Below, in pieces: positions 43,410-52,392 of a DNA stretch of 64,000 nucleotides. Both the position numbers and the translations under genes were made by a program. Source of the DNA: Methylomusa anaerophila (GTDB taxonomy: Bacteria > Bacillota > Negativicutes > Sporomusales > Sporomusaceae); NCBI RefSeq assembly GCF_003966895.1, contig NZ_AP018449.1, forward strand, positions 1,291,001 to 1,355,000, in the 5' to 3' direction. Numbering within the stretch: the first letter of the stretch is position 1; the number at the start of each line of letters is the position of its first letter. Under the pieces are notes generated by a model. The model did no database searches. It was given only the letters and a program-made list of their open reading frames with translations, and was not told the DNA's origin.

Positions 43410-45338
43410 TTAGTTGCTGGTAAGCGTCCAGTTGGCATTGGTATTGGGCGAAATGGTGCTTTGGGTTTGGATATAACTGGCCATGAGGTTGCGGACCTGC
43501 CCGGCATCACCCATGGTTCTTTGGGAATCCCAAAGTACGGTTGGCTTGGCTAGACCGTTTCGTCCCAGGGGATCCAGTCCCATTGCCGCCATAAATCCGC
43601 TTAACCCCTTGGCCTGCGGGAATACGGAAGATGACGCCAGCGGACCGCCGCCGGAATAACGGTAATTATTAATGGCAAATTTTATGCTGTCATTATCGTT
43701 CACTGCCGTACCGGTTTTGGTATAAGTGAGGTTTTGGATACGGCTGCCTATCGGTTTGCTGATATTGATTTGGTAGCTGACACCGGTCAGCATATCATAA
43801 TTATAGGAAGGCCAGTTGGCAGTCTTGGTTGTTACGTTACGCAGGTTGTTTACGTCCACCAGGCCATTGACAGCTGTTCCGGCCGCCACCTGGTCAAAAT
43901 AACAGGCAGTCAGTTCCAGGTACTGTTTGAGTTGTTTGCCGCTTATTTGAATGGTAAACATATAGTTTTCATAAATATATACGCTGGAAACATGTTGCAA
44001 AGTAACATTGCCCTGGGGAATCAGAGCGGTCGAACTAAAGCAAGCTGCCGCCGCAACATCGGCCTTGCCATAATACATTTGAACCTGGTTGACCAAGTCA
44101 ACCAGCGGGGTATACATTTTGTCGCCATTCGCGCCGTAGTATGCAGCAGTTGAAGTACCGAGCCTCGTATTCAGATAATTTTTGGTGGCGGTGTCCCAAG
44201 GCTGAGCCATGGATACAATGGCCGGATCATCGGCAACGCTGTTGGCGCTTAACAAAGCGGTTGACACATTTTGCACTTGCCATTTTCCGTTTACTTTGGC
44301 AAAGCTGAGCAAGCCTTCAGCCAGGTACGCGCCCCACCGGTACGGCGCCATGGTCTTGACCCCGTTGATTACACCGTCGGCATAGGTAACACTGGGCGAA
44401 ACACTGCTGTCGACATTGCTGGAAGCGAAGCTGGTCATATTTTGCGCGGTCCGCACATGAGTATGGCCAGAAACAATTAAGTCAATACCGGGGCATTTAT
44501 TGGCAATGGCCACAATGCCATTTTCCGGATAAGGCGTGGAAACGGAAGGAATGCCCGAATGCGACAATACCACAATGGCATTGACATTTTGCTGTTTTAA
44601 AATGGCGATATTGGCATTGATGGCGTCTTCCTGCGAAGTGAATCGAACTCCGTTGTAATTTTGGGGTGCCTCAAAATTGGGAATGGCCGGAGTTACTGTG
44701 CCGATAATGCCGATCCGTATAACATCCCCAGCAACGCCGGTGGTGCCGGAAACGTCAATTTGTTTTATTGTGTAAGGTTTTATGTATTGCCATGGCGTAT
44801 TGGTGAGTACACTGCGGGTATTAGCAGACAAACAGGGCGCCCCGGAAGGAATAACGAATTTTTTTAGCAAATCCAAGCCGAAATTGAATTCGTGATTTCC
44901 CAAGTTGATAGCATCATACCTCATTTGATTAAATGCTTGCATCATCGGATGAACGGTCCAGCCTTTATTGACGGTGGCGTAATACGCATCCAGCATGGTT
45001 CCCTGAATGATATCCCCGTTATCGACCAAAATGTTGTATGGGTATTTGCTGCGCTCTTGTTTTACCAGCGAACTGATCCGGGTCAAGCCGACAGTTGAGC
45101 CATCGGCCGCTGCAGGTGCGGCGTTAGACAGATAGTCCCAATTCAGGATATTGCCATGCAGGTCGGCTGTGCCCAAAACGGCAACCGCCACAGTGGAATC
45201 AGCAAAGACATTTTTTATCGATACCGGCATCGCCAGCAATGCCAATAACGAACCGGTGGTTTTTAAAAATTTTCTGCGGCTTATACGGCTTACATTGGGT
45301 TGTTTCAATACTTCCAAGAACTTATTGTACTTTTTCAT
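43410..45338 (-). CDS. Tat-exported 5'-nucleotidase / 2',3'-cyclic phosphodiesterase (642 aa)
   Basis: The N-terminus VSRISRRKFLKTTGSLLALL is a twin-arginine signal. The metallophosphatase domain shows LGTADLHGN (near residue 57), DNGDIIQGT, NLGNHEFNFG, and VVLSHSG, with GHTH further on. The C-terminal 5'-nucleotidase domain (about 370-600) has the AAAACFSSTALIPQG substrate block. It would degrade extracellular or periplasmic nucleotides, as CpdB/YfkN. AGAGGAGTATGTA precedes the ATG. The gene stands alone. Confidence 0.9.
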   Translation of the reverse strand: MKKYNKFLEVLKQPNVSRISRRKFLKTTGSLLALLAMPVSIKNVFADSTVAVAVLGTADLHGNILNWDYLSNAAPAAADGSTVGLTRISSLVKQERSKYPYNILVDNGDIIQGTMLDAYYATVNKGWTVHPMMQAFNQMRYDAINLGNHEFNFGLDLLKKFVIPSGAPCLSANTRSVLTNTPWQYIKPYTIKQIDVSGTTGVAGDVIRIGIIGTVTPAIPNFEAPQNYNGVRFTSQEDAINANIAILKQQNVNAIVVLSHSGIPSVSTPYPENGIVAIANKCPGIDLIVSGHTHVRTAQNMTSFASSNVDSSVSPSVTYADGVINGVKTMAPYRWGAYLAEGLLSFAKVNGKWQVQNVSTALLSANSVADDPAIVSMAQPWDTATKNYLNTRLGTSTAAYYGANGDKMYTPLVDLVNQVQMYYGKADVAAAACFSSTALIPQGNVTLQHVSSVYIYENYMFTIQISGKQLKQYLELTACYFDQVAAGTAVNGLVDVNNLRNVTTKTANWPSYNYDMLTGVSYQINISKPIGSRIQNLTYTKTGTAVNDNDSIKFAINNYRYSGGGPLASSSVFPQAKGLSGFMAAMGLDPLGRNGLAKPTVLWDSQRTMGDAGQVRNLMASYIQTQSTISPNTNANWTLTSN

Positions 45339-45397
45339 TACATACTCCTCTCATTTCATCACTTTTGCTTTTGATTGCATATCCAATCATTCAAACC

Positions 45398-46111
45398 TTA
45401 AAATTTGCAGGTCACTCCGTAGTGCATACCATTGAAAGTAACATCTTGATTAAAAGACCCAGCCGCCTCATCATAAAAATGTAAATTTTTTACTCTTTTT
45501 TCCAGATAGCTAATATTCAATTCTATATTTTTATTGAGTTTTTGGGCAAGACCGATTTCGTAACTGGTCAAATCCTTTCCAAAAGCGACAGCGCCGTAAG
45601 CGTTCATATCCTTACTAATAGGCGTGTTGCCAATAAGGCCGATCTGCCATAATGTTCTCCTGTCTGAACTTACTCCGAAGGTGGCGCTTGTATCAAGCGG
45701 ATTTTGCACAGTGTAGTCGCTCTTAGCCTGCACCATACCGACAAATACAGCCGACTGTTTATTCAGGCTTTTTAATAGGTTGAATTCTCGAAAATCAACT
45801 TTATACTTGGACACATTATCCGTATCGCTATTGTAAGCCCAGCCGCTATCGGCGGAAATACTGCCATAATTAATGCCAAAACCTTGTCCCAATCCCGCCG
45901 TTAGGTTAAAGTCCAGATGTTGTTTTGTATCATACTGCAAAGAGCTGTTTGGATAATCCGCCACTTTATTCGTTACCTTTATTTTGCTATCGGCAACAAA
46001 ATTCAAATCCAAGCTTACCTTGCCGGCAGAATAGTCGGTTAACGGACTGGCAAACCCGACCTGTGTCGCCAGCATAGCGCCAAGTAATACAATTCCTACT
46101 TTATTTTTCAT
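45398..46111 (-). CDS. Predicted outer-membrane beta-barrel protein (237 aa)
   Basis: A signal peptide (GIVLLGAMLATQVGFASP) leads into a chain of alternating polar/hydrophobic strands with short turns, no membrane helices and a C-terminal aromatic (GMHYGVTCKF), the signature for barrel assembly in diderm bacteria. About ten amphipathic strands can be counted. I do not recognise the family; the function may be a pore or surface protein. GAGGAGGACATTGC precedes the ATG. In a Firmicute such a protein points to Negativicutes with an outer membrane. Confidence 0.7.
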   Translation of the reverse strand: MKNKVGIVLLGAMLATQVGFASPLTDYSAGKVSLDLNFVADSKIKVTNKVADYPNSSLQYDTKQHLDFNLTAGLGQGFGINYGSISADSGWAYNSDTDNVSKYKVDFREFNLLKSLNKQSAVFVGMVQAKSDYTVQNPLDTSATFGVSSDRRTLWQIGLIGNTPISKDMNAYGAVAFGKDLTSYEIGLAQKLNKNIELNISYLEKRVKNLHFYDEAAGSFNQDVTFNGMHYGVTCKF

Positions 46112-46577
46112 GCAATGTCCTCCTCATATTTGTCCTATCCGTTGTAAATTATGTGGTCAGCAACCTCCTTACATGCGCAGAGCTGCATACTTTTTCCTGA
46201 TTTCTGCAGTCTTCTCACTTCCTACACTTATTGCAATTGGGTATTAGCAGTATGTAATCGTAATCACTTTCGGTGGGTTGTTTTGAATAACCATTCCCCC
46301 TTATATGACTAAATTTACTATTATAGTACAGATAATTGCAAACTCGCCTGTTTTACCTAAGTAATAGCGAGTCTTCCTATATTGTTATTGTAAAATTTAC
46401 TTTTACCAGACAAGTTAAAATCTGTTTAAAAAATGTTTAAATTTTCCTAGAGTCAGAAAGAGTCAGGGGACGGCAGAAAGAGTCAGGGGACGGTTCCTCG
46501 ACTCTTTGTTACGACAAGAAAAGAGTCACAGAACCGTCCCTTGACTCTTTTGGTTCTCTGACTCTGCATTTATTATC
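46112..46577. other. Intergenic region with family A repeats
   Basis: About 466 bp without a gene. A tandem family A array lies at 46450-46556 directly after the ferredoxin-nitroreductase gene. The rest is AT-rich and shows nothing else. Confidence 0.5.
46450..46556. repeat. Family A compound unit
   Basis: AGAGTCAGGGGACGG occurs twice in tandem (18-bp period), then GTTCCTCGACTCTTTG and, inverted, AAAAGAGTCACAGAACCGTC CCTTGACTCTTTT. The arms form a long hairpin; the layout resembles a BIME (paired REP units) at a 3' end. Confidence 0.85.
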
Positions 46578-47465
46578 TTAAATCCAGGTTACTTTTCTTA
46601 ACGCCCGCCGGATACCACGCTGAAACTGATACTTGGGATAGCCGACCACCATGGCGGCGAGAACTTCGTTTTCCTCAGGTATCTGAAACAAATTCCGCAA
46701 TATCTTACTCCTTTGGATTACAGGGGGAACCAGTCCGATGGCTGTTGCGCCAAGACCGAGGGCATGGGCGGCTAACAAGCCGTAAGTAAGACCAATCAAG
46801 GCATCGTGGGTATGGTTTTCTGCGGCTTTGTCCGCATGGAATACCAGCATGGCGGGAGCCCCGCGCAGGATTACATCTTCCCCGCTTTTCTCCATACGTG
46901 GTAATGACATCTTCATTATCGGCATAACCTGGTTTTTCATCGTATTAAATATCTCACGGTTAACGCTTAAACGGATGATTGAGCGAATAAGCGGATTTTC
47001 CATTCCTTGCAGCATTTCCTGGTAGGATTTCGCCGTGTATTTCAAAGCTTCATCAAGCACAGCCCTATTCTGGACAACGGTAATTTCAGTTTTATGAGGC
47101 GGAAAACCCATCGGCGCCATTGCAACCGCCTCAGTTATTTTTTCAAGCAAGTCATTTGGCACTGGTTTGTTTTGAAACACTCTTGTCGACCTGCGCGTGG
47201 CCAAGACGTTGTAAAAAGCCTCGGCTTCAGTTTGCGGTGCCGGCAAGGCAAAAAAATCCTGGTCATAAGCCAACCCAGCGATTTTAATTGATTGGGTCGG
47301 ACAGACCGCCATACAGTGTCCGCATTTGTTACACAAATGTGTTTTGCCCGCGTCAAGAACAATCGCACCTTTCTGATCCTGAACGAAGATCCTATCTGGG
47401 CAAACCTCAAGGCAAATCCCGCATTTCCGGCAAGTCTGATCAACAATAGATTTTTCTCCTGCCAT
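46578..47465 (-). CDS. Ferredoxin-nitroreductase fusion protein (295 aa)
   Basis: Two 4Fe-4S motifs (CRKCGICLEVC and CNKCGHCMAVCP, with extra Cys giving CxxCxxCxxxCP sets) lie at about residues 12-60. A nitroreductase-family FMN domain follows (RRSTRVFQNKPVP at about 92; the rest to the C-terminus). This architecture is widespread in anaerobes, where it passes electrons from Fe-S clusters to FMN; the physiological substrate is unknown. GGAGAGTGGAGAA precedes the ATG. It follows the permease gene by 228 bp on the same strand, with a weak hairpin between, so it may be outside the methyltransferase operon. Confidence 0.88.
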   Translation of the reverse strand: MAGEKSIVDQTCRKCGICLEVCPDRIFVQDQKGAIVLDAGKTHLCNKCGHCMAVCPTQSIKIAGLAYDQDFFALPAPQTEAEAFYNVLATRRSTRVFQNKPVPNDLLEKITEAVAMAPMGFPPHKTEITVVQNRAVLDEALKYTAKSYQEMLQGMENPLIRSIIRLSVNREIFNTMKNQVMPIMKMSLPRMEKSGEDVILRGAPAMLVFHADKAAENHTHDALIGLTYGLLAAHALGLGATAIGLVPPVIQRSKILRNLFQIPEENEVLAAMVVGYPKYQFQRGIRRALRKVTWI

Positions 47466-47600
47466 TTCTCCACTCTCCTCCCTAAATTGCTTCCACTCTA
47501 TAAACTAGTTCTCCGCATAACCTTAATAGAATTCTTTCAGTTTTTAAATCTATAATTTTCTCAGATTAAATTATGTTTAGACATTTTAGACATAAATAAA

Positions 47601-47633
47601 ATTCTGCAAAAAAACAGTAGTTTTCCTGCAGAA
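47601..47633 (-). terminator. Possible terminator after the ABC permease
   Basis: TTCTGCA and TGCAGAA pair around a T-rich loop on the minus strand, followed by TTTTATTT. The stem is only seven pairs. Confidence 0.4.
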
Positions 47634-47693
47634 CAACCTTAACTCTATGTTAAACTTTAAAACAGGACAGTTTTGGACTCACTTTAAACGTGT

Positions 47694-48449
47694 CTAGCGT
47701 TTTGCTGTCCAAAACAACATCCTTCGCTGTATTGTACTAAATAACCCCATGATACACATAATAAGGAGGGACATTACCAGCATTCCGGCGAGCACTCTGG
47801 CATAATCAAAAAAATCAGCATAATACAGTACAAAAAAGCCTAAGCCTGATTTTACGCCAAACATCTCCGCAACTGTCAATAAAATAAAGGAAAATATCAG
47901 CGATGTTCCGGCGCCGCTGAAAATCAGGGGCAGCGCCGCCGGTAAAATAATTTTTCGCAGCAGTTTGAAACCTTTAAGACCTAAAGTCCGGGCGTTGTCA
48001 AGATATTTTTCTTCAATTAAGACAACGCCTTGGATGGTACTCATCAAAATCGGCCACAGGCAACCAATAAAGATGATGGATGTTGATGATAACCAAAACG
48101 TTGGCATCAAAGCTATGGCATAGGGTGTATAAAGATTGGGAGGGATAGGGCTTATTCCGTGAAACAACGGCGCTAAGTTTTCTCGTAAGGTTTTATGCCA
48201 GCCGATAGTTAACCCACCCGTTATGCCAACTACTAATGCTAAACAATAACTGGGCAGCAACAATCCCAAAGAGCTCAATATTCCCTGGAACAGCAATTCT
48301 CTCGACTCATATAAGGCAACAGCCACTTTCGGCAAACCGGGAAAAAGAGTGGGATCGGCTATACCCAAACCATCGGTCGCTGCTTCATAGGCCAAAACGC
48401 TTACGGCAACGATCATAAAAACATAGCGATATTTATTAAAATAGTCCAC
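47694..48449 (-). CDS. ABC transporter permease, NitT/TauT type (251 aa)
   Basis: This is a six-helix permease of the SsuC/TauC group. The cytosolic EAA loop, LDNARTLGLKGFKLLRKIILPAALP (about residues 150-174), which contacts the ATPase, is intact. The start is GTG with GGAGAAGAGAAACG upstream. It is the last gene of the five-gene operon beginning with the corrinoid protein at 52224 and works with the ATPase and the lipoprotein just upstream. The substrate is probably a small organic molecule fed to the methyltransferases. Confidence 0.88.
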   Translation of the reverse strand: MDYFNKYRYVFMIVAVSVLAYEAATDGLGIADPTLFPGLPKVAVALYESRELLFQGILSSLGLLLPSYCLALVVGITGGLTIGWHKTLRENLAPLFHGISPIPPNLYTPYAIALMPTFWLSSTSIIFIGCLWPILMSTIQGVVLIEEKYLDNARTLGLKGFKLLRKIILPAALPLIFSGAGTSLIFSFILLTVAEMFGVKSGLGFFVLYYADFFDYARVLAGMLVMSLLIMCIMGLFSTIQRRMLFWTAKR

Positions 48450-48497
48450 CGTTTCTCTTCTCCTCGTTTATATGTGGAACACATGAATACATTGATG

Positions 48498-48513
48498 CCA
48501 ATTCTTTAATGCA
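48498..48513. repeat. Family B fragment
   Basis: CCAATTCTTTAATGC equals one outer arm of family B; no opposing arm is found. It lies between the permease and lipoprotein genes. Confidence 0.5.
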
Positions 48514-48517
48514 GTAG

Positions 48518-49582
48518 CTAATTTTGCGCTTTATATCGTTCTTCCAGCTCCTTGGTATAAAATTGATCATTAGGATATTTTTTCTGCAGCTCAGTCAAAG
48601 CCTGACGATAAAGGTCAGTATTAATATGCTTGCTTACATCTACTTTTTCCTGGGCATAACCAATATGTTTCATATGTTCCCACATTGCGATTACACCCTT
48701 GCGATTGGGATCGGCGCTGTAAATCTGGTGTGGTTCAAGGACCAGAGCCTTGGTGGCTTCCTGGTCGATTTTGACAAATTTTTGCACTGAGCTCACTACC
48801 TGCTCAGGCTGTTCTTTGCGGAATTTTTCCGCCCGAATCAGCGCGCTTAAAAATGCCCGGTAGCTGTCAGGATCTTTGTCTACCGCATCTTTCTTAGCTA
48901 TGATCCGGCAACATACATGGTCAGTGTAGAAATCGTTGCTCCAGCCGATTACAGCAAGCCCTGCCGCCTTGGCTTGGGCAGCCACAACATTATTGGCAAT
49001 TCCAATATCGGCTTTATTGCTCTTAACTGCTTCTACCACAGCTACCGGGCTTTTCATTTCCAAAACAGTGACATCCTTATTTAAGTCAATACCGGCGTCA
49101 TACATGGCGCCGCGCCAGACAACATCCGGCGTATACAGCCGCGGTGTTGCGATTGTCTTGCCCCGGTAATCTTGCATCGACTTGATTGCGGCTGCCGTCT
49201 CAGGTCTGGCAACAACAGGATGGCCGCCGCTTAACTGACCGCCAATAATCACGAAATCCGCACCGTTGTTTATTACTGCGAGCGGTCCGGCGGTGCCAAA
49301 AGATACCCCCACATCAATTTTGCCGCTGCTTAAAGCCGCATAGGCATCCGTCGAGGCAGTAAACTCAACGAACTCGACTTCAACCCCTTCTTGCTTAAAA
49401 TATCCCTGGTCCTGAGCTATTTCAGTCAAAACAGCCGCTTGCGGCGTATAACCGACCAGCAATTTCTTCAGCGGCTTCTGGCCGCTTACAGCAGGCTTGC
49501 CTGGTTGTGACGTACCACACCCGCTAATAGTTAACATAATTATTAAAAACAATGCCGACATGATTAAACCAATTTTTTTCAT
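48518..49582 (-). CDS. ABC substrate-binding lipoprotein, NitT/TauT type (354 aa)
   Basis: A lipoprotein signal (LIMSALFLIIMLTISGC, lipid Cys at about residue 22) precedes a two-lobed periplasmic-binding-protein fold of the SsuA/NMT1 family (LLVGYTPQAAVLTEIAQDQG, then ALSSGKIDVGVSFGTAGPLA). The binding pocket cannot be read for a named ligand, though such proteins bind sulfonates, pyrimidine precursors, nitrate or small amines. Start 49582 is the ATG before the KK-rich signal; a longer frame to 49606 is possible. It belongs to the operon with the corrinoid methyltransferase genes. Confidence 0.88.
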   Translation of the reverse strand: MKKIGLIMSALFLIIMLTISGCGTSQPGKPAVSGQKPLKKLLVGYTPQAAVLTEIAQDQGYFKQEGVEVEFVEFTASTDAYAALSSGKIDVGVSFGTAGPLAVINNGADFVIIGGQLSGGHPVVARPETAAAIKSMQDYRGKTIATPRLYTPDVVWRGAMYDAGIDLNKDVTVLEMKSPVAVVEAVKSNKADIGIANNVVAAQAKAAGLAVIGWSNDFYTDHVCCRIIAKKDAVDKDPDSYRAFLSALIRAEKFRKEQPEQVVSSVQKFVKIDQEATKALVLEPHQIYSADPNRKGVIAMWEHMKHIGYAQEKVDVSKHINTDLYRQALTELQKKYPNDQFYTKELEERYKAQN

Positions 49583-49612
49583 TTTCAGACTTAGCACTCC
49601 CGTCAATTATTA

Positions 49613-50389
49613 TTACAGATGTTTTACAATATCTTCATTTAACAAATCAATTAGATGGTTTCTTAATTCTATAAACGCAGCATCGTGATAAATTGTCTCT
49701 CTTATCCTTGGCCGGGGAAAGTTAACCGCAATTATTTCTTTAACCGCTCCTGGGTTTAAGCCTAAAACCACTACTTGGGTTCCCAATAACAAGGCCTCTT
49801 CCACATCGTGGGTAACAAAGACAACTGTTTTGCGACTTGCGCCCTGATTCAGCCATAAATCGAGCACTAAATCCTGGAGCTTGGCTCTGGTAACCGCATC
49901 CAGGGCGCCAAACGGCTCATCCATGAGCAGCATGGGTGAGTTAATGGCAAATGCCCGGGCGATAGCAACCCTTTGTCGCATCCCTCCGGAAAGTTCTCCC
50001 GGCATTTTCTGTTCAATTCCCGGTAACCCAACTGCTGTTAGATAATCGCCGGCAATTTTTTTTAAATTACTTTTGGATTCATGCGGCAAAGCCTGCCCCA
50101 GGGCCAGCAATAGGTTGTCCTGCACACTGAACCAGGGAAACAAACTATATTCCTGAAAAACAACCCCCCTGTCCAGTCCCGGTTCCATCACCTCTTTATC
50201 ATCCACCAGAATTTTGCCTGCCGTGGGACGATTGAGACCGGCTATCAACCGCAGCAAAGAACTTTTGCCGGAACCCGACGGACCTACAAAGCAAGCAAAA
50301 TCGCCCGGACTAATAGCCAAATTAATGTCACTGAGAACGAGCTGTTCGCCATAAGCCAGATTTACATTTTGAATATCAATCCCGTACAC
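49613..50389 (-). CDS. ABC transporter ATP-binding protein, NitT/TauT type (258 aa)
   Basis: The ATPase shows Walker A GPSGSGKSSLL (about residues 36-46), Q loop FQEYSLFPW, signature LSGGMRQRV, Walker B LLMDEPFGALD and the H-loop VTHDVEEAL. The sequence belongs to the SsuB/TauB class. The start is a GTG. It pairs with the permease and lipoprotein downstream. Confidence 0.92.
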   Translation of the reverse strand: MYGIDIQNVNLAYGEQLVLSDINLAISPGDFACFVGPSGSGKSSLLRLIAGLNRPTAGKILVDDKEVMEPGLDRGVVFQEYSLFPWFSVQDNLLLALGQALPHESKSNLKKIAGDYLTAVGLPGIEQKMPGELSGGMRQRVAIARAFAINSPMLLMDEPFGALDAVTRAKLQDLVLDLWLNQGASRKTVVFVTHDVEEALLLGTQVVVLGLNPGAVKEIIAVNFPRPRIRETIYHDAAFIELRNHLIDLLNEDIVKHL

Positions 50390-50459
50390 CGGTAAGACCG
50401 CCCCTTAAATAAATTTCGACTGTACGCGCAATAGCCCCCTAAAAACCTGCCGCAATTAG

Positions 50460-51533
50460 CTACTTATGCCGTAGCATTGTCAATTTGTCTTGAGTGACGG
50501 GATAACCTATTTCCCGGACTGTATTCATCATCGCGTGAATATTTTCAAATGGCACTTCCGTGGGCAGACTGCAACCTGATGCGACGATATAACCCTTGGG
50601 AGAGTCAAAGGTCTTCGCGACACAGTCGATGACAGCCTGTTTTACGTCCGCAACCGATCCCTGCAGCATTATGGCCGACGGGTCCACGTTTCCCGTCAGC
50701 CGGACCTTAGCTCCAACCCGTTCCTTAGCAGCGGCCATATCAATGACATTGTCAAGACTAAGACAAGCCGCGCCTGTTTCCACCATGTCTTCCCAAATTT
50801 TGTTGGTTTTGCCGCAGATATGTAATGTAGCCGATTTTCCCCGGGAATTAATGTAGCTTATCAGTCTCTTCAGGTATGGAAAAGCAAATTCCCTGAATTG
50901 TTTGGGGCTAATAAGGGTGGAAGACGCGACAGGATCACTCAGGGTGACGCCGCAGCCGGTGTCCAAAATGGCTTGTGCCCATTGTAGATTTGCGTCTAAG
51001 GCTATCTCGCAAAGTTTATGAGCAGCTTGCGGGTCGCGCAGCATCAACTTGGTTAATTGCTCGGTACCGATGAGAAATGAAGCGGTGGTAAAAGGACAAG
51101 TAACAGATCCAATAACCCCTACTTCCCGGCCCACTTCATCCAAAGCAATTTTCATAGCTGACAGGAATTCGGGAAGTTGTCCGTCTTTATAAGGATTAGG
51201 GGGCTGCAACCGGCCAATATCGGCGATATCCTTTATCGCCGGGCTTTCCAAATGGGCGGTTTCATCAAGGGGATACATCACTTTGGCGCCCATCGCCTCG
51301 GCTTGCACGTACAAATCGGTAAAAATTCTGACGACATCATATTGAAATAATTTGTAAGATTCTACCTGGGCCTTGGCAATTAGGGCGCCGTTATTCCTAA
51401 ATTGTGATATTTTGGCGCCAATGACCCTGGCGGCGCCATTACCCACGGAAGGAATACAGGGAAGCCTGTCCACAGCCTCATTCTTATTGTACGCCGTCAA
51501 TCTCTCAAGCGGCGTGATCTGATCTTTAAACAC
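50460..51533 (-). CDS. UroD-family corrinoid:coenzyme methyltransferase, MtaA-like (357 aa)
   Basis: This belongs to the uroporphyrinogen-decarboxylase superfamily branch of MtaA/MtbA methyltransferases. Members move a methyl group between a corrinoid protein and a thiol or pterin, using zinc bound by a His-x-Cys motif and a distant Cys. The motif HICGK (about residue 237) and the distal Cys in ASGCSLPTEVPFEN (about 322-335) are visible. The start is GTG, with GAGGTGA upstream. It sits right after the corrinoid protein; no substrate-specific first methyltransferase (MtaB, MttB) is found in the window. Confidence 0.87.
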   Translation of the reverse strand: MFKDQITPLERLTAYNKNEAVDRLPCIPSVGNGAARVIGAKISQFRNNGALIAKAQVESYKLFQYDVVRIFTDLYVQAEAMGAKVMYPLDETAHLESPAIKDIADIGRLQPPNPYKDGQLPEFLSAMKIALDEVGREVGVIGSVTCPFTTASFLIGTEQLTKLMLRDPQAAHKLCEIALDANLQWAQAILDTGCGVTLSDPVASSTLISPKQFREFAFPYLKRLISYINSRGKSATLHICGKTNKIWEDMVETGAACLSLDNVIDMAAAKERVGAKVRLTGNVDPSAIMLQGSVADVKQAVIDCVAKTFDSPKGYIVASGCSLPTEVPFENIHAMMNTVREIGYPVTQDKLTMLRHK

Positions 51534-51588
51534 TACCGGTTCACCTCATTATCGCATTTCATGCATTTACAACCTTCAGCTTGAAGTC

Positions 51589-52224
51589 TTAGATCAATTC
51601 TTTGGTTACGAGGACTGCGTCCGTAGCATTGGCCGCATACCCATCCGCCCCGATTTTTTTGGCAAAAGCAACCGATACCGGTCCGCCGCCAACTATCACC
51701 TTAAATTTGTCTCTTAAGCCTTCATCTGCCAGCAATTTAATAATGTCCGCCATTTTGTCCATGGTGGTACTCATAAGCGTTGCCGCCGCTATCACCTTAG
51801 CTTGCTCCGCCTTTGCCGCCGTGACAAATTTTTGCGGCGGCACATCCCGCCCCAGATCAATAAGCTGATACCCGGCGGTTTCCAGCATCATTTTAACAAT
51901 GTTCTTGCCGATGTCATGAGTATCGCCTTCGACTACGCCGATAACAATCTTGCCTTTGGCCTCACCGGTGGATTTCAAATGGGGCTTAAGAACAGCCAAC
52001 CCTGCGTACATAGCATCAGCACACAAGAGTAATTCTGGAATAAAATACTCTTCCTCTTCGTAAAGCTTACCGGCCCGTGCCATCCCGGCGGAAAGCCCCT
52101 TTTCAATGGCTTCAAATGCGTCAATATCCTGCTTGACCACCTCAATAGCAACAGCTGCGGCTTTTTCTTCCTCCATTTCCACAACCGCGTCGGATAACTG
52201 CTGAAAATACCGTTCTTTTTCCAA
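51589..52224 (-). CDS. Corrinoid (B12-binding) methyl-carrier protein (211 aa)
   Basis: This resembles MtaC/MtbC/MttC carriers. An N-terminal four-helix cap (about residues 1-85) precedes a Rossmann-like B12 domain with the cobalt-ligand motif GDTHDIGKNIV (His near residue 107) and the lower Gly-rich GGGPVS. The start is a TTG with GGAGG about 11 nt upstream, so a nearby start cannot be excluded. It leads an operon with an MtaA-like methyltransferase and an ABC importer. The physiological methyl donor is unknown. Confidence 0.9.
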   Translation of the reverse strand: MEKERYFQQLSDAVVEMEEEKAAAVAIEVVKQDIDAFEAIEKGLSAGMARAGKLYEEEEYFIPELLLCADAMYAGLAVLKPHLKSTGEAKGKIVIGVVEGDTHDIGKNIVKMMLETAGYQLIDLGRDVPPQKFVTAAKAEQAKVIAAATLMSTTMDKMADIIKLLADEGLRDKFKVIVGGGPVSVAFAKKIGADGYAANATDAVLVTKELI

Positions 52225-52330
52225 TTTGCTGCATACCTCCGCTCCTACATATAGTTACATTTTAACCCATAGATAGACTATATTACAATAAAAAATATTA
52301 TCGATTCCAATTCTTAACCGTAAAACAAAC

Positions 52331-52377
52331 AAGCCAACCGGCAGCATTACAGTGCAAACCGGTTGGTCTGTTTTTTT
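52331..52377 (-). terminator. Terminator after the lipid kinase gene
   Basis: CCAACCGG and CCGGTTGG flank a 17-nt loop; both strands end in T-rich runs. On the minus strand it follows the lipid kinase stop by 16 bp. Confidence 0.75.
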
Positions 52378-52392
52378 CAGATATATGATAAT

